A stretch of DNA of 64,000 nt, taken from positions 62,001-126,000 of the forward strand of contig NZ_AUBX01000011.1 in the NCBI RefSeq assembly GCF_000429465.1, in the 5' to 3' direction. Source of the DNA: Algoriphagus vanfongensis DSM 17529 (GTDB taxonomy: Bacteria > Bacteroidota > Bacteroidia > Cytophagales > Cyclobacteriaceae). Shown here piece by piece: positions 1 through 9,017 of this stretch. The notes beneath the pieces were generated by a model. It did no database searches. It was not told the origin of the DNA and saw only the letters and a program-made list of their open reading frames with translations. Numbering within the stretch: position 1 is the stretch's first letter; every line of letters starts with the position of its first letter. A program made the position numbers and the translations under genes.

Positions 1-1052
1 GGATGGCATTCGATTCCGATTTCTGTGTCTTTGACAGTATAGCTTCGGGCATCCAATTCATGCTTTTTGCCTCCGTCATAGTATTGCAATCGCACAAAAG
101 GATAGAACTGTTGGTTCCATTTTTCGAAAAAATAAGAAAAAGTTGCATAGCCGCCTTCAAGATGATTTACTTGGATCGAGTTGCTTGCTTTGTCAAATTC
201 TGGTCCTCGACCCAAATTGTATTCGGCCTGTATGCCGAAAGGCTGAGGATAAAGTACAAAGGATAATGCGGTTCTTTGGTCCAGGTATCCCGACTCGTTT
301 ACCTGGATTTCAGGGCTGTGATTCGTGACCACGTATCTTCCTGTGTAGGCCTGAATCCCGGGCTCTATCACTTGATTTCCCATTTTTAGGGGGTAAGAAA
401 AACGGGTGACCAGGTGAAATTCATTATTTTCATCTAGTTTATTCGCGGTTTGTCCATTGTAAAATCCCAGCGCAAAAAGCCCAAAATCACCTCCGCTCAA
501 ACCAGCTTTTCGCAGGCTTTTGATAAGCTTTCTCTTTTCTTGTGGTGCCCAGAAAAAGAAAACGCCCAGATCCCGCTCATCTTTCACGGCACTGTTGAGC
601 GCATCATTTCTATCCAGAGGTAGTCGGTTGCTGCTTGACTGCATATTTTCAAATCCGTATGGGACCTTGCTTTGTCCGATTCGAACCCTGAACTCATTCC
701 TTTTGTCAAGTCCCACATCGAGGTAGGCGTCTTTGAGTTGACCAACATGATGATCTCCTCCGATGGATTTGGCAAAATCAGGTTGAAAATAGAAATACAC
801 TCGAGGGGAAATCTGCCCCTTGATGGTAAATCGCAGGCGGCGAAAAGAAATTCCACCTCCTTCATGCCCCCAAGATTCATCACATTGCTCGCATTCCAGA
901 TTGGGATTGCTCTCAAACAAGCCGTTGTATCGGATCTGCATGTAGCCACCAATTTGAATGTTTTCAAACCACTTATTGGTTTTGCCTTTTTCTTGTGCCA
1001 GCAGTGAAAAATTCACTGCCAGCACTAAAACTCCTAATAAAATCAGACGCAT
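1..1052 (-). CDS. Phosphate-selective-type porin (OprO/OprP family), 3' part outside window
   Basis: I translated this frame directly: it is open from the ATG at 1052 to the window edge, giving about 350 residues without a stop. It starts with a signal peptide (MRLILLGVLVLAVNFSLLAQ). Next comes IQIGGYMQIRYNGLFE, a segment with RRLRFTIKGQISPRVYFYFQPDF, and then RVRIGQSKVPYGFENMQSS. This order (a first strand, then an 'RR.R....G' strand, then 'G..K.P.G.E') is typical of Bacteroidota members of the Porin_O_P family, 16-18-stranded outer-membrane beta-barrels. The substrate cannot be read from sequence. Alternating aromatic strands continue to the edge (VTRFSYPLK, FGIQAEYNLGRGPEF). The start codon directly follows the stop codon of the PepSY-like gene (TAAATG on the minus strand), so the two are probably co-transcribed and perhaps translationally coupled. 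The C-terminus lies outside the window. Confidence 0.8.
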   Translation of the reverse strand, partial: MRLILLGVLVLAVNFSLLAQEKGKTNKWFENIQIGGYMQIRYNGLFESNPNLECEQCDESWGHEGGGISFRRLRFTIKGQISPRVYFYFQPDFAKSIGGDHHVGQLKDAYLDVGLDKRNEFRVRIGQSKVPYGFENMQSSSNRLPLDRNDALNSAVKDERDLGVFFFWAPQEKRKLIKSLRKAGLSGGDFGLFALGFYNGQTANKLDENNEFHLVTRFSYPLKMGNQVIEPGIQAYTGRYVVTNHSPEIQVNESGYLDQRTALSFVLYPQPFGIQAEYNLGRGPEFDKASNSIQVNHLEGGYATFSYFFEKWNQQFYPFVRLQYYDGGKKHELDARSYTVKDTEIGIECH

Positions 1053-1496
1053 TTAATCAGCCTTTTTGCTCAAAATCATTCCTTTTGCATCTATCACAAG
1101 GTCAAAGTCCTGCTTGGTTAAAGCATTGAGCTCCAGCTTATAGACTATTGTTCCTTTGTCAGTTATTCTTTCTAAGTCATCGAGGGAATAGCCTTTGAAA
1201 TCGGCTTTTATTTTGTCTTTGACAGCTTTGGGTAAGTCATCTTCCGAAATGTCCTCTTTGTGTTTGAGGATTTTCCCCTCGGCATTGTACCAGATTTCGT
1301 GATCTACATTCCATCCAGTTTCGAATTCCACCTGATAGAGATCTCCTTTTATCTCCCAATCGATATCTGAGGCTTTAGGATATTCTGTCTGAAATTGATT
1401 GAGAATCACAGAAGGGACCTGTTGAGTCAGAAGGTCTTGTGCTTGGGTCAGTCCAACTATTGTCAGAGTAGCGACCAATAGAATTTGCTTTTTCAT
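1053..1496 (-). CDS. Periplasmic PepSY-like (DUF2874-type) protein
   Basis: This 147-residue protein has a clear signal peptide ending near residue 19 (MKKQILLVATLTIVGLTQAQ). Two similar alpha/beta repeats follow: VPSVILNQFQTEYPKASDIDWEI with YQVEFE, then LPKAVKDKIKADFKGYSLDD with IVYKLELNA. The pattern of a helix followed by 'W....Y.VEF' and a second helix with 'Y.VEL' is that of the PepSY-like/DUF2874 family, which resembles the BLIP fold and is common in Bacteroidota. Its biochemical role is unknown; PepSY relatives are thought to bind or inhibit periplasmic proteins. It lies between a two-component system and a porin, so it is likely part of the output or a modulator of that system. Confidence 0.75.
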   Translation of the reverse strand: MKKQILLVATLTIVGLTQAQDLLTQQVPSVILNQFQTEYPKASDIDWEIKGDLYQVEFETGWNVDHEIWYNAEGKILKHKEDISEDDLPKAVKDKIKADFKGYSLDDLERITDKGTIVYKLELNALTKQDFDLVIDAKGMILSKKAD

Positions 1497-1580
1497 ATCC
1501 TTGTTTTTTTAAGTTGATATGCCAAAACAAAGACCTGAGATGGGAAAGAATTGGGAATAAGACGGAGGCTAGAGAAATTT

Positions 1581-2861
1581 TCAGAAAAATCTCAACTCAA
1601 AATGGTGGAGGTCTTCTGCGTAGCGATACTCGATCTCAAAAGAATAGAGTTTGCAAATAGCTTTGACAATGGCCAAGCCCAAGCCAGTGCCTGATGCTGT
1701 ACTTTCGGATTTATGAAAGCGGTGAAAGATCAGCTCTTCAGCCAGAGGCTGACTGATACCTGAGTTGGAAATAATGAGCCGATCAGGATGAATTTTTATA
1801 AGAATCCTTCCTCGCGGCTGATTATGAGAAATAGCGTTTTTTAGCAAATTGCTGAGAACTGTAATTGCGAGGTTGGGGTCCATGGAAACCTTGACTTCAC
1901 CCAATTCTTCCAAGGAAATTTCTATTTGTTTGACAGCTGCTATTTCCTCGAATTCTTCCAAGATTTGATGGCAGGCTTGATTAATGGAGACTTCCTGATT
2001 GTCGAGAAATTGTTTGTTTTCGATTTTTGAAAGAAGAAGTAGGGACTTATTCAGCTTGATAAGTCGCTGGATGATCTGGAAAATTTCAGATACTTTCTCA
2101 GCGTCTTCCGCTTGGAGACTTTCCTTTTCCAAGAGGAGTTCCAGCTTGCCGGTTAGCATAGCCAAGGGAGTTTGGAGCTCATGGGAAGCATTTCCGATGA
2201 ATTCTTTTTGCTGCTCAAAAGTAGAGATGCTATGCTGCAGCAAGGTGTTGACTGCTTGCTGGAGGTCCAAAAATTCTTTGGTTTGGGTAGAGACATGTGG
2301 CAAGTCTTTGGTTTTTCCTAACCTGAATTTTTTCAATTGATGAAGCAGCTGGTAAAATGGCTTCCAGAGCTTTTTCAATACCAAATTGTGAATGACTATC
2401 ATGCTCACCAGGAGGACTAAATAGAGCCAGATCACATCCCACAGGAGTTCTTTGATCAGATCGTCTTCTTCCACCATGGAATTGGCGACGTGAAGCTGGT
2501 AGTATTTTCCATCTATTTCAAAAGCCGTGGTCAGCAGGCGGACAGGTTCTGGTTCGGGAGCCTGATCATCGGCGTCCTGCATGTAGATAACGGTATCTTG
2601 ATAGGTGTCGTGAAAGGAAAGTGCCTCCGATCTGGTGATGCTTGAAATCGTAAAAAAGCTTTCGTCAAAATACTTCTTGGAAAGAATCGTACTGTCTTCT
2701 TGGGCATTTTGGATGATGATCCGCTTTGAGTTTTCCAGGCCCTCGTCGATGCTGCTTTTGATTTCCTGGAGCATGTTGAAGTAGAAAATCACTGCCCAGA
2801 TGCTGACTATTCCTAGCGTGGAAATAGATACATACCATAAGGTTTGGTTGAGCAGTTTCAT
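1581..2861 (-). CDS. Membrane sensor histidine kinase
   Basis: This is a 426-residue HisKA/HATPase kinase. Membrane segments are at about residues 8-30 and 141-162, flanking a periplasmic sensor region of about 110 residues. The dimerisation/phosphoacceptor helix carries SHELQTP with the predicted phospho-histidine at H227. The ATPase domain has an N box (NLLKNAISHN), an F-box-like IFHRFHKSES and a G2 box (GTGLGLAIVK). A conventional HAMP domain is not evident between TM2 and H227. The gene overlaps the upstream response-regulator gene by four bases (ATGA at 2858-2861), so they are one transcription unit and should form a cognate pair. The signal is unknown. The downstream PepSY-like and porin genes suggest an envelope stimulus. 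Confidence 0.93.
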   Translation of the reverse strand: MKLLNQTLWYVSISTLGIVSIWAVIFYFNMLQEIKSSIDEGLENSKRIIIQNAQEDSTILSKKYFDESFFTISSITRSEALSFHDTYQDTVIYMQDADDQAPEPEPVRLLTTAFEIDGKYYQLHVANSMVEEDDLIKELLWDVIWLYLVLLVSMIVIHNLVLKKLWKPFYQLLHQLKKFRLGKTKDLPHVSTQTKEFLDLQQAVNTLLQHSISTFEQQKEFIGNASHELQTPLAMLTGKLELLLEKESLQAEDAEKVSEIFQIIQRLIKLNKSLLLLSKIENKQFLDNQEVSINQACHQILEEFEEIAAVKQIEISLEELGEVKVSMDPNLAITVLSNLLKNAISHNQPRGRILIKIHPDRLIISNSGISQPLAEELIFHRFHKSESTASGTGLGLAIVKAICKLYSFEIEYRYAEDLHHFELRFF

Positions 2862-3535
2862 TTTTCTACCAGTTTGTAACCTATGCCATAGATGGATTCG
2901 ATTTCCACACTTGCCTTCGCATCATGAAGCTTTTTTCGGAGATTTTTGATTTGATAGTACACAAAATCAAGGTTGTCCGATTGATCAGCAAGATCTCCCC
3001 AGACATGCTCAGCCAAAGCCGTTTTACTCACTAGTCTATTCTTATTCAGCAGCAGGTAGTTGAGCGTGTCAAACTCCTTCCTGTTGAGGCCGAGTGGATT
3101 TTGATCGATGTGGACAAGTCTTTGGGAAATATCCAGTGTGAGATTGGCCGCTTGGATACTGTCTTTCCCTTCCAGTTTTTTTCTTCGGAGGACGGCTTTG
3201 ACTCGGGCTGTAAGCTCGGCTAGGTGAAATGGTTTGCAGAGATAGTCATCTGCTCCAAGTTCCAGTCCTTGGAGTTTGTCATCCAGTGAGTCTTTGGCCG
3301 AAATGATGATGACATTTTCACTTTTTCCATGATTTTTGAGCTCCTGTAGGAGTGCTAGCCCACTGCCTCCCGGAAGCATGATGTCCAGTAGGATGCAGTC
3401 ATAATCATAGACAAAGAGCTTTTCTTGAGCAGATGAAAAGTCAGATGCTGATTCGATCAGAAATTTCTCTTTTTCCAATGACTCGCGGATATTGGCGAGG
3501 AGGGAAGGTTCATCTTCGATTACCAGGATTTTCAC
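2858..3535 (-). CDS. OmpR/PhoB-family response regulator
   Basis: This 225-residue regulator has an N-terminal receiver domain: acidic pocket E7/D8, phosphoacceptor D51 (LLDIMLPGG), S79 and K101 (DDYLCKPF). A C-terminal winged-helix DNA-binding domain covers about residues 125-225 (LNRKEFDTLNYLLLNKNR, VWGD, VYYQIKNLRKKL, IYGIGYKL). The family works by phosphorylation-driven dimerisation on direct-repeat sites. It is the first gene of the group RR - histidine kinase - PepSY-like - porin on the minus strand. A weak promoter-like TAGTTTCG lies in the 102 bases upstream, but I do not consider it secure. Confidence 0.95.
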   Translation of the reverse strand: MKILVIEDEPSLLANIRESLEKEKFLIESASDFSSAQEKLFVYDYDCILLDIMLPGGSGLALLQELKNHGKSENVIIISAKDSLDDKLQGLELGADDYLCKPFHLAELTARVKAVLRRKKLEGKDSIQAANLTLDISQRLVHIDQNPLGLNRKEFDTLNYLLLNKNRLVSKTALAEHVWGDLADQSDNLDFVYYQIKNLRKKLHDAKASVEIESIYGIGYKLVEK

Positions 3536-3637
3536 GGCTGTAAGTTGGGAGAAAAATCTGGAAAGAAATGGGAATCCGTTTGTTTTGGCGCTTGAGAGAT
3601 CGTGTAGAAATGAGCGAAACTAGTTTTTATAACTTTT

Positions 3638-4522
3638 TCAATGTTCTTTATTTCCGATTTTAAATAGCTTTTTGACTCCCATCACTAGGATCAAAGTCAC
3701 AAAGCCAATCACTATACCATAGAGGAACTCTTGTAAAAAACCTGGAATCGCCTCAGGAAGCAGGTGATGGAAAAGATCGATTTTATGGGCAAAAATACCT
3801 CCGGAGACTAAGAAGAGTGCGATCGTACCAATAAACCCGAGCGCCTTGATGACCACAGGAAGTGCATTGACCAATGTGCGGCCTACCTTGTCCGAGAAGC
3901 TGTCAGTTTCGTCATTGTGGTCAATGAGCTTGTATCCAAACTCATCCATTCTGACTATCAGCGCCACGATCCCATATACACCGACTGTCGCTAGGAGGGC
4001 GATGATAGTGACGACCATGATCTGGGTACTGATCGGAGATCCTTCTACCGTGCCGAGTGCGATGATGATGATTTCTACGGATAGGATGAAATCTGTAACG
4101 ATAGCAGATCTTACTTTTTCCTTTTCTCGCTTGAGAATTTCTTCTTTGCTTAGTTTTTCGTCCAAGTCCACTTTGGATTCATGATGGTGGGGGACGAAAT
4201 ATTCATATATCTTCTCAGCTCCCTCATAGGCCAAGTAAAGCCCTCCTAAGATTAGAATTATCGTGACTGCTATCGGAAGAAATGCACTGAGCAGGAAGGC
4301 TACAGGCAGGATTATCACTTTGTTGAGCAGGGAACCCTTGGTGATGGCCCATAGCACGGGTAGCTCCCTATCTGAGACAAAACCAGATGCTTTTTCTGCA
4401 TTGACAGCCAAATCGTCCCCTAGGATTCCAGCGGTTTTTTTGGCAGCAACTTTACTCATGACTGACACGTCGTCCATCAAGGTGGCAATATCATCCAGTA
4501 GTGCAAATATTCCTGAAGCCAT
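3638..4522 (-). CDS. DUF808 (YedI-like) inner-membrane protein
   Basis: The 294-residue protein begins MASGIFALLDDIATLMDDV and continues with KKTAGILGDDLAVNAEKA. This opening is highly characteristic of the DUF808/YedI family of multi-spanning membrane proteins. Hydrophobic segments lie at about residues 67-100, 145-160, 165-190, 220-245 and 260-285. There is a histidine-rich loop (VPHHHES) near residue 110. The function of the family is not established. The gene stands alone: about 100 bases from the response regulator and 95 bases from the fucosidase gene, all on the minus strand. Confidence 0.85.
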   Translation of the reverse strand: MASGIFALLDDIATLMDDVSVMSKVAAKKTAGILGDDLAVNAEKASGFVSDRELPVLWAITKGSLLNKVIILPVAFLLSAFLPIAVTIILILGGLYLAYEGAEKIYEYFVPHHHESKVDLDEKLSKEEILKREKEKVRSAIVTDFILSVEIIIIALGTVEGSPISTQIMVVTIIALLATVGVYGIVALIVRMDEFGYKLIDHNDETDSFSDKVGRTLVNALPVVIKALGFIGTIALFLVSGGIFAHKIDLFHHLLPEAIPGFLQEFLYGIVIGFVTLILVMGVKKLFKIGNKEH

Positions 4523-4617
4523 TCGGTATTAGATTAAGATTTTCTGTCTGAAGATACGTGTGCTGACCTGTAAGCCCAAAGCATTTTTTACATTTGGTTT
4601 GCAATGGGGATATTGGC

Positions 4618-7077
4618 TTAGTTTTCCTGGTATTCTATTTTTTGTAAGAAATAGTTTCCTGACTTTTCAGTTTCAAAAGTCACCAGCTGCGCTTCTGAGC
4701 TGAGGTTTTCGGCAAGAACTTCCTCTGAACTGTCCATGATTTTCATGCCTTCCGGCAAAAGGAAACTACAAGGCTTCCCCAATTTGGAGATAAGTTGTCC
4801 CTCTTGAACTTTGCCATTTTCCCATACAAAATCCACAATAAATCCACCTCTGGCGCGCATTCCTGTCAGTTCTCCTTTCTGCCAATCCTGATCCTGCGGC
4901 AATGCAGACAAGAGTCGAATGGTTTCATCCTCTCCATGGCTTTGGAAAAGCATCTCGGAGATCCCAGCTGCTCCACCGAAATTGCCATCGATCTGGAAAG
5001 GCGGATGCGCGCAGAATAAGTTGGCGTAGGTGCCTCCGTTGGACATCACGATTTTATCCCCGCTGTCCCACACAGGCTCTAGGAGTTTTTTCAAAAGAAC
5101 CAAGGCATGATCTCCATCTCCAAGTCTTGCCCAAAAATTGATTTTCCAAGCTCGGCTCCAGCCTGTGCCGCCATCTCCTCTTTGGGCCAAAGTTTCTCTT
5201 ACGGCCTGCGCCAGATCCGGGCTGTCCCATGGTGTGATTTCGTCATACGGATGTAGTCCATAAAGATGCGAGACATGTCTATGCTGAGGTTCGGCGTCTT
5301 CCCAGTCTTCTAGCCATTCATTGAGATCTCCTTTTGCACCGATTGTATTGGGAGCAAGATTCCTTCTTTTTTCATCCAGTTCTTTAACTAGACCCGAGTC
5401 AAGACCTAGGATTTCGGCGGCTTGAATGGTGTTGCCAAAAAGCTCACGTGCGATTTGCATATCGATGGTGGGGCCCATCGTCGTGAACCCACTGAATCCA
5501 TCCGGCATGCGATAGGAATTTTCCGGAGAATTAGAAGGAGCGGTGACAAAGTAGCCGTTTTTGGGTTCTTTGATAAGCACTGCAGCCAAAAACTCAGAAG
5601 CTCCTTTAAGTACTGGATAGTACTCTCTGAGAAATGTCGTGTCACCTGTAAATCTAAAATGCTCCCAAATGTGCTCTGTCAACCAAGCGCCTCCGGTCAT
5701 GGTCGAACCCCAATTGGCTCCTTCTCCAGGAGAAGTATATCTCCAAGGATTTGAAATCACATGCGCTACCCAGCCCGGAGCATTGTAATAGGCACGGGCA
5801 GTTTTAGAACCATTCTCCACGAGGCTTTTAGTAAAATCATGAAGCGGCATGGTCAGGGCTCCCAAGCCCACTGCCTCAGCATGCCAATAATTCATTTGCA
5901 CATTGATATTGAGATGGTAGTCTCCATTCCATGGTGTTTGATATTCCTGAGCCCAGATTCCTTGGAGATTGGTTGGGAGTTCACCCGGCTGGGAGGAGGA
6001 GATTAACAAATACTTGCCATAGTTGTAGTAAAGAACCGGAAGCTGTGGGTCACTTTCTCCCTTTGAGTAGCGCTCCAATCTCTCTGGAGTGCTGAGTTTA
6101 TCCAGGGCTGAAAAGGAATCTCCCATTTGAAAAGAGTTGCGCTTATACCAGGCTTGATAGGCTAGAATATGTTTCTCTTTGGCACTTTCGAGGTCAAAGT
6201 TGTCCAGAGTTTTTTCTACCTTTTCCAGAGGGTTTTCAGCTCTCAAAGAAGGATTTGAGATGTTGTAATCCGTAGCAGCTGCTAGAATTAGATAGCATTC
6301 GCTGGAATTTTCAACTTGGATTTTAGAGCCTGACGCCGAAACTTTTCCATCATTGGAGATTACCCGAACTATGGAGGCAAACTTCATTCCTCCTTGATCT
6401 TTATTGGGGAGCTGCCCCATCATCTTAAGCTGAGTACTTCCAATCACATTGATTTCTGCATGCTCTTTTCTTTCTATCGCCAAGTGAAAATTCAAGCCAT
6501 TTTTCTTGGTCGAGCTCAATCGGATGACCATCACTTGATCAGGGATGCTGGAAAATGCTTCCTGGATGTATTGATTTCCATTTCTCTCCCAGCTGACCGA
6601 TGAGATGGCATTCTCCAGATCCAGCACTCTCTTGTATTTGCTAAATTCACCCAAAGTGTCCTGCCAGGTGATCCACAGATCCCCCAAGGTCTGATAGGCT
6701 CCATAGTGCTCATTGGCGCCTGTTCCATAGCCGGACCCAACTCCTTTGCTCACAAAATTTTGCTGGAGCAATTCTTGGGCTTCCTGATTTTTTCCTTGCA
6801 AAAGCAAAGATTGGATAGGTTCCAAATATTGAAATGCATCCTCCCGATCTGCATCCTGCACACCACCGGACCAGAGAGATTTCTCATTGAGAATGATCCT
6901 GTCTCGAGTGGGATCTCCAAAAATCATAGCCCCCAGTCTGCCGTTTCCGATCGGCAGAGACTCTGTGAAATTGGAGGCAGGTTTTTTAAATAATAGGCTT
7001 TGGGCGGGGTCCTGTGCGAAAGTTTCTATAGAAACTAGACATAAGACGGCAAAGAGAAAAAAGCTAGTTCGGGGCAT
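4618..7077 (-). CDS. Glycoside hydrolase family 95 alpha-L-fucosidase
   Basis: This 819-residue secreted enzyme has a signal peptide (about residues 1-21). Its N-terminal beta-sandwich starts with PIGNGRLGAMIFG and LNEKSLWSGG, a hallmark of GH95. The catalytic (alpha/alpha)6 barrel retains the known GH95 set. The two asparagines are in LNINVQMNYW (N421/N423 in Bifidobacterium AfcA), the general acid Glu is in SNSPENSYR (E566 in AfcA), and the Asp is in QIDGNFG (D766 in AfcA). Family members hydrolyse alpha-1,2-linked fucose, and some act on galactose, so exact specificity is open. The signal peptide has no lipobox, so a periplasmic or exported location is expected. It is monocistronic with its own -7-like element (7094-7101). 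No SusC/D pair lies nearby, so it is not in a typical polysaccharide-utilisation locus. Confidence 0.92.
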   Translation of the reverse strand: MPRTSFFLFAVLCLVSIETFAQDPAQSLLFKKPASNFTESLPIGNGRLGAMIFGDPTRDRIILNEKSLWSGGVQDADREDAFQYLEPIQSLLLQGKNQEAQELLQQNFVSKGVGSGYGTGANEHYGAYQTLGDLWITWQDTLGEFSKYKRVLDLENAISSVSWERNGNQYIQEAFSSIPDQVMVIRLSSTKKNGLNFHLAIERKEHAEINVIGSTQLKMMGQLPNKDQGGMKFASIVRVISNDGKVSASGSKIQVENSSECYLILAAATDYNISNPSLRAENPLEKVEKTLDNFDLESAKEKHILAYQAWYKRNSFQMGDSFSALDKLSTPERLERYSKGESDPQLPVLYYNYGKYLLISSSQPGELPTNLQGIWAQEYQTPWNGDYHLNINVQMNYWHAEAVGLGALTMPLHDFTKSLVENGSKTARAYYNAPGWVAHVISNPWRYTSPGEGANWGSTMTGGAWLTEHIWEHFRFTGDTTFLREYYPVLKGASEFLAAVLIKEPKNGYFVTAPSNSPENSYRMPDGFSGFTTMGPTIDMQIARELFGNTIQAAEILGLDSGLVKELDEKRRNLAPNTIGAKGDLNEWLEDWEDAEPQHRHVSHLYGLHPYDEITPWDSPDLAQAVRETLAQRGDGGTGWSRAWKINFWARLGDGDHALVLLKKLLEPVWDSGDKIVMSNGGTYANLFCAHPPFQIDGNFGGAAGISEMLFQSHGEDETIRLLSALPQDQDWQKGELTGMRARGGFIVDFVWENGKVQEGQLISKLGKPCSFLLPEGMKIMDSSEEVLAENLSSEAQLVTFETEKSGNYFLQKIEYQEN

Positions 7078-7141
7078 GTAGATTGATTTTCCTCAAAACT
7101 ATCAGTTAAATCCGAAGAAAATCAGATGAATCATCGAAAAA

Positions 7142-7729
7142 TCAGTCGATTAATTTTTGATGGATGGACAGCACTTGGGGAATCAGCATTTTGCTGTCGG
7201 TATTTTTGATGACAAAGTCGGCCAGTTCATTTTTTTGCTCATCGGGGAGCTGCTGATCAATGATCTGATTGACCTGATCCAAACTTCTCTGAGGGTCTCT
7301 CATCAAAACTCGGGACACCCGTACTTTGAGAGGGGAACTTACATTGATGACGGCATCCAGCTTTTTTTCTCCTCCAGTTTCAAAAATGAGTGCGGCTTCT
7401 TTGAGCACATAGGGAGTTTCTTGAGAAGCTGCCCACGTTTCAAAATCTTTTCCTACCGCAGGATGGACGAGATTATTGATCGTTTTGACTTTTTCAGGGT
7501 CTGAGAAGACTGTTTTGGCAAGAAACTCTCGGTTGAGATGCCCTTCTGATGTATAGCTTTCCGACCCGAATTTTTCAATTAGTTGGGTTTTAAGCTCTTC
7601 TTGATGATTCATTAGCCACTTGGCTCGATCGTCCGCATAGTAAACTGGAATGCCGAGAATTTCAAAAATTTTTGCGACGGTGGATTTTCCGGACCCTATC
7701 CCCCCAGTGATTCCTACTCGCTTAGTCAT
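7142..7729 (-). CDS. coaE: Dephospho-CoA kinase
   Basis: This 195-residue cytosolic kinase phosphorylates the 3'-hydroxyl of dephospho-CoA, the last step of coenzyme A synthesis. The N-terminal P-loop (GITGGIGSGKST, residues 6-17) is followed by the CoaE signature GIPVYYADDRAK, then VHPAVGKDF and VLKEAALIFE, as usual for the family. Length is normal. Its start overlaps the end of the YbbR-like gene by 8 bases, so it is the last gene of a compact operon running from nusB. Confidence 0.96.
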   Translation of the reverse strand: MTKRVGITGGIGSGKSTVAKIFEILGIPVYYADDRAKWLMNHQEELKTQLIEKFGSESYTSEGHLNREFLAKTVFSDPEKVKTINNLVHPAVGKDFETWAASQETPYVLKEAALIFETGGEKKLDAVINVSSPLKVRVSRVLMRDPQRSLDQVNQIIDQQLPDEQKNELADFVIKNTDSKMLIPQVLSIHQKLID

Positions 7730-8693
7730 TTTCGTAAATCAGATTAAGAAGGGAAGGTTCGATCCTTACTTGATCGAGATATTCAGGCATAGGTCGGATC
7801 TGTACAGAAATGGTTGAGTCTTGCTTGTTTCTTTTTCCGTAGTCCAAAATCGCTTCGAATTCCATGTCCTTGAGTTCTTCGGTAAATCTGGCATCTACCA
7901 GATAATACATCATGATGGTAGGATCCTCTTCCTCGAGAGTGACTGTGCGAGGGAAATTGATTTTTTTCACTTTCAGTCGCTTATTCCCTTCCATGAATCC
8001 AATGACATCCAAGTTGACCACGATAGTCTCTTCTGTAATCGAAAGATAGTCTTCCAAATCGCGAGGTACCTCGAGCGAAACTTCTTTGCTCATAGCGCCT
8101 GAAATTCTACTTTCATTAAGCTGAACAGGAAAGGTTCCTTCGAAAATTTCCAAAATAGAGCTAGGGCCGGAAAGCGTGATGCGTTTGGGTTCAAATGTGG
8201 GATCGTCTGCCAAGCGGTAGTTTTTACCTAGGGTATAGCTTAGGGAATCTAATGTCGGGGTGAGCTGGACGGTTTGTATTTGGTCAATTTCATATTCCAG
8301 CGAGTCATTGACCATGGAGATCAATTGAGTCGGTGCCAAAAATTCAGATAATCCTCTTTTCAGGTCAGAGGTCAGCAAAAAAGCTTTTGAACTAGGGTTG
8401 TCCAGTTCGATAGGGTAGGGAGTGTTATTGATTTTAAAATACTTTCTCAACAGGTCCCATCCATTGCCACTGATTTCGATCTCTACGCTGGAAGGGAGCT
8501 TGCCTACAGCCATATATTCCTCCTGGTCAAAGACAAATTCGACGGGGAAATCGACAATAGTCGTATAGTCGTCCTTGTTGAGGGCGTTTAAAATCCAAAA
8601 AGTGGTAGCCGCTGCGACGCAGAGGACTACCACTTTGAGATTAGAGAGTTTTTTAGGAGAAATCCCGGTTGGGGATTTTTTAATTTCCACCAA
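7722..8693 (-). CDS. YbbR-like domain protein (CdaR-type)
   Basis: This 323-residue protein has a single N-terminal membrane helix (about residues 21-38, VVVLCVAAATTFWILNAL). Repeated YbbR-type beta modules follow outside the membrane: FPVEFVFDQEEYMAVGKLPSSVEIEISGNG, then a second repeat with YRLADDPTFEPKRITLSGP. The latter contains the 'P..V.v.GP' strand typical of YbbR repeats. In Firmicutes, CdaR (YbbR) regulates the diadenylate cyclase CdaA. No cdaA is adjacent here, so a link to c-di-AMP is only an inference. The gene sits between yajC (9 bases away) and coaE (8-base overlap). Confidence 0.8.
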   Translation of the reverse strand: MVEIKKSPTGISPKKLSNLKVVVLCVAAATTFWILNALNKDDYTTIVDFPVEFVFDQEEYMAVGKLPSSVEIEISGNGWDLLRKYFKINNTPYPIELDNPSSKAFLLTSDLKRGLSEFLAPTQLISMVNDSLEYEIDQIQTVQLTPTLDSLSYTLGKNYRLADDPTFEPKRITLSGPSSILEIFEGTFPVQLNESRISGAMSKEVSLEVPRDLEDYLSITEETIVVNLDVIGFMEGNKRLKVKKINFPRTVTLEEEDPTIMMYYLVDARFTEELKDMEFEAILDYGKRNKQDSTISVQIRPMPEYLDQVRIEPSLLNLIYEND

Positions 8694-8702
8694 AATTCAA
8701 TT

Positions 8703-9014
8703 TTATTTTGTCGTTTTCTTAGAGAAATCCAGTGAGATGGCGGACTTTTCGACTTTGACTTTGAGGCCTCTGTCTAGTTCCAGTGTGATGGTGTCTCCTT
8801 CGACGGAGCTGACTTTGCCATGGATACCTCCGATGGTCACGACTTCATCCCCTTTTTTGATTTCTTCGATAAATTTCTTGGACTCTTTTTGTTTTTTCTG
8901 CTGAGGACGGATCATAAAGAAATACATGATCAAGATGATCGATCCAAACAGGAATACCTGTCCCATGATACCTGCGCCGCCTCCTGAGACTTGCGCCAAA
9001 ATTGTTGCTGTCAT
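8703..9014 (-). CDS. yajC: Preprotein translocase accessory subunit YajC
   Basis: The 103-residue protein has one membrane helix (about 19-38, [20 protein letters not shown]) followed directly by [10 protein letters not shown] small beta domain comes next, with [14 protein letters not shown] and [10 protein letters not shown]. This is the standard YajC arrangement. YajC associates with SecDF in the Sec translocase. SecD/SecF are not in the window. It is 3 bases from the DUF1573 gene and 9 from the YbbR-like gene. Confidence 0.96.
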   Translation of the reverse strand: MTATILAQVSGGGAGIMGQVFLFGSIILIMYFFMIRPQQKKQKESKKFIEEIKKGDEVVTIGGIHGKVSSVEGDTITLELDRGLKVKVEKSAISLDFSKKTTK

Positions 9015-9017
9015 TGA

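Noticed and set aside
672-1007. Plus-strand frames opposite the first gene (also 3-266 and 520-726)
   Set aside because: The minus-strand frame from 1052 gives a coherent signal peptide and porin strands, so these are shadows.
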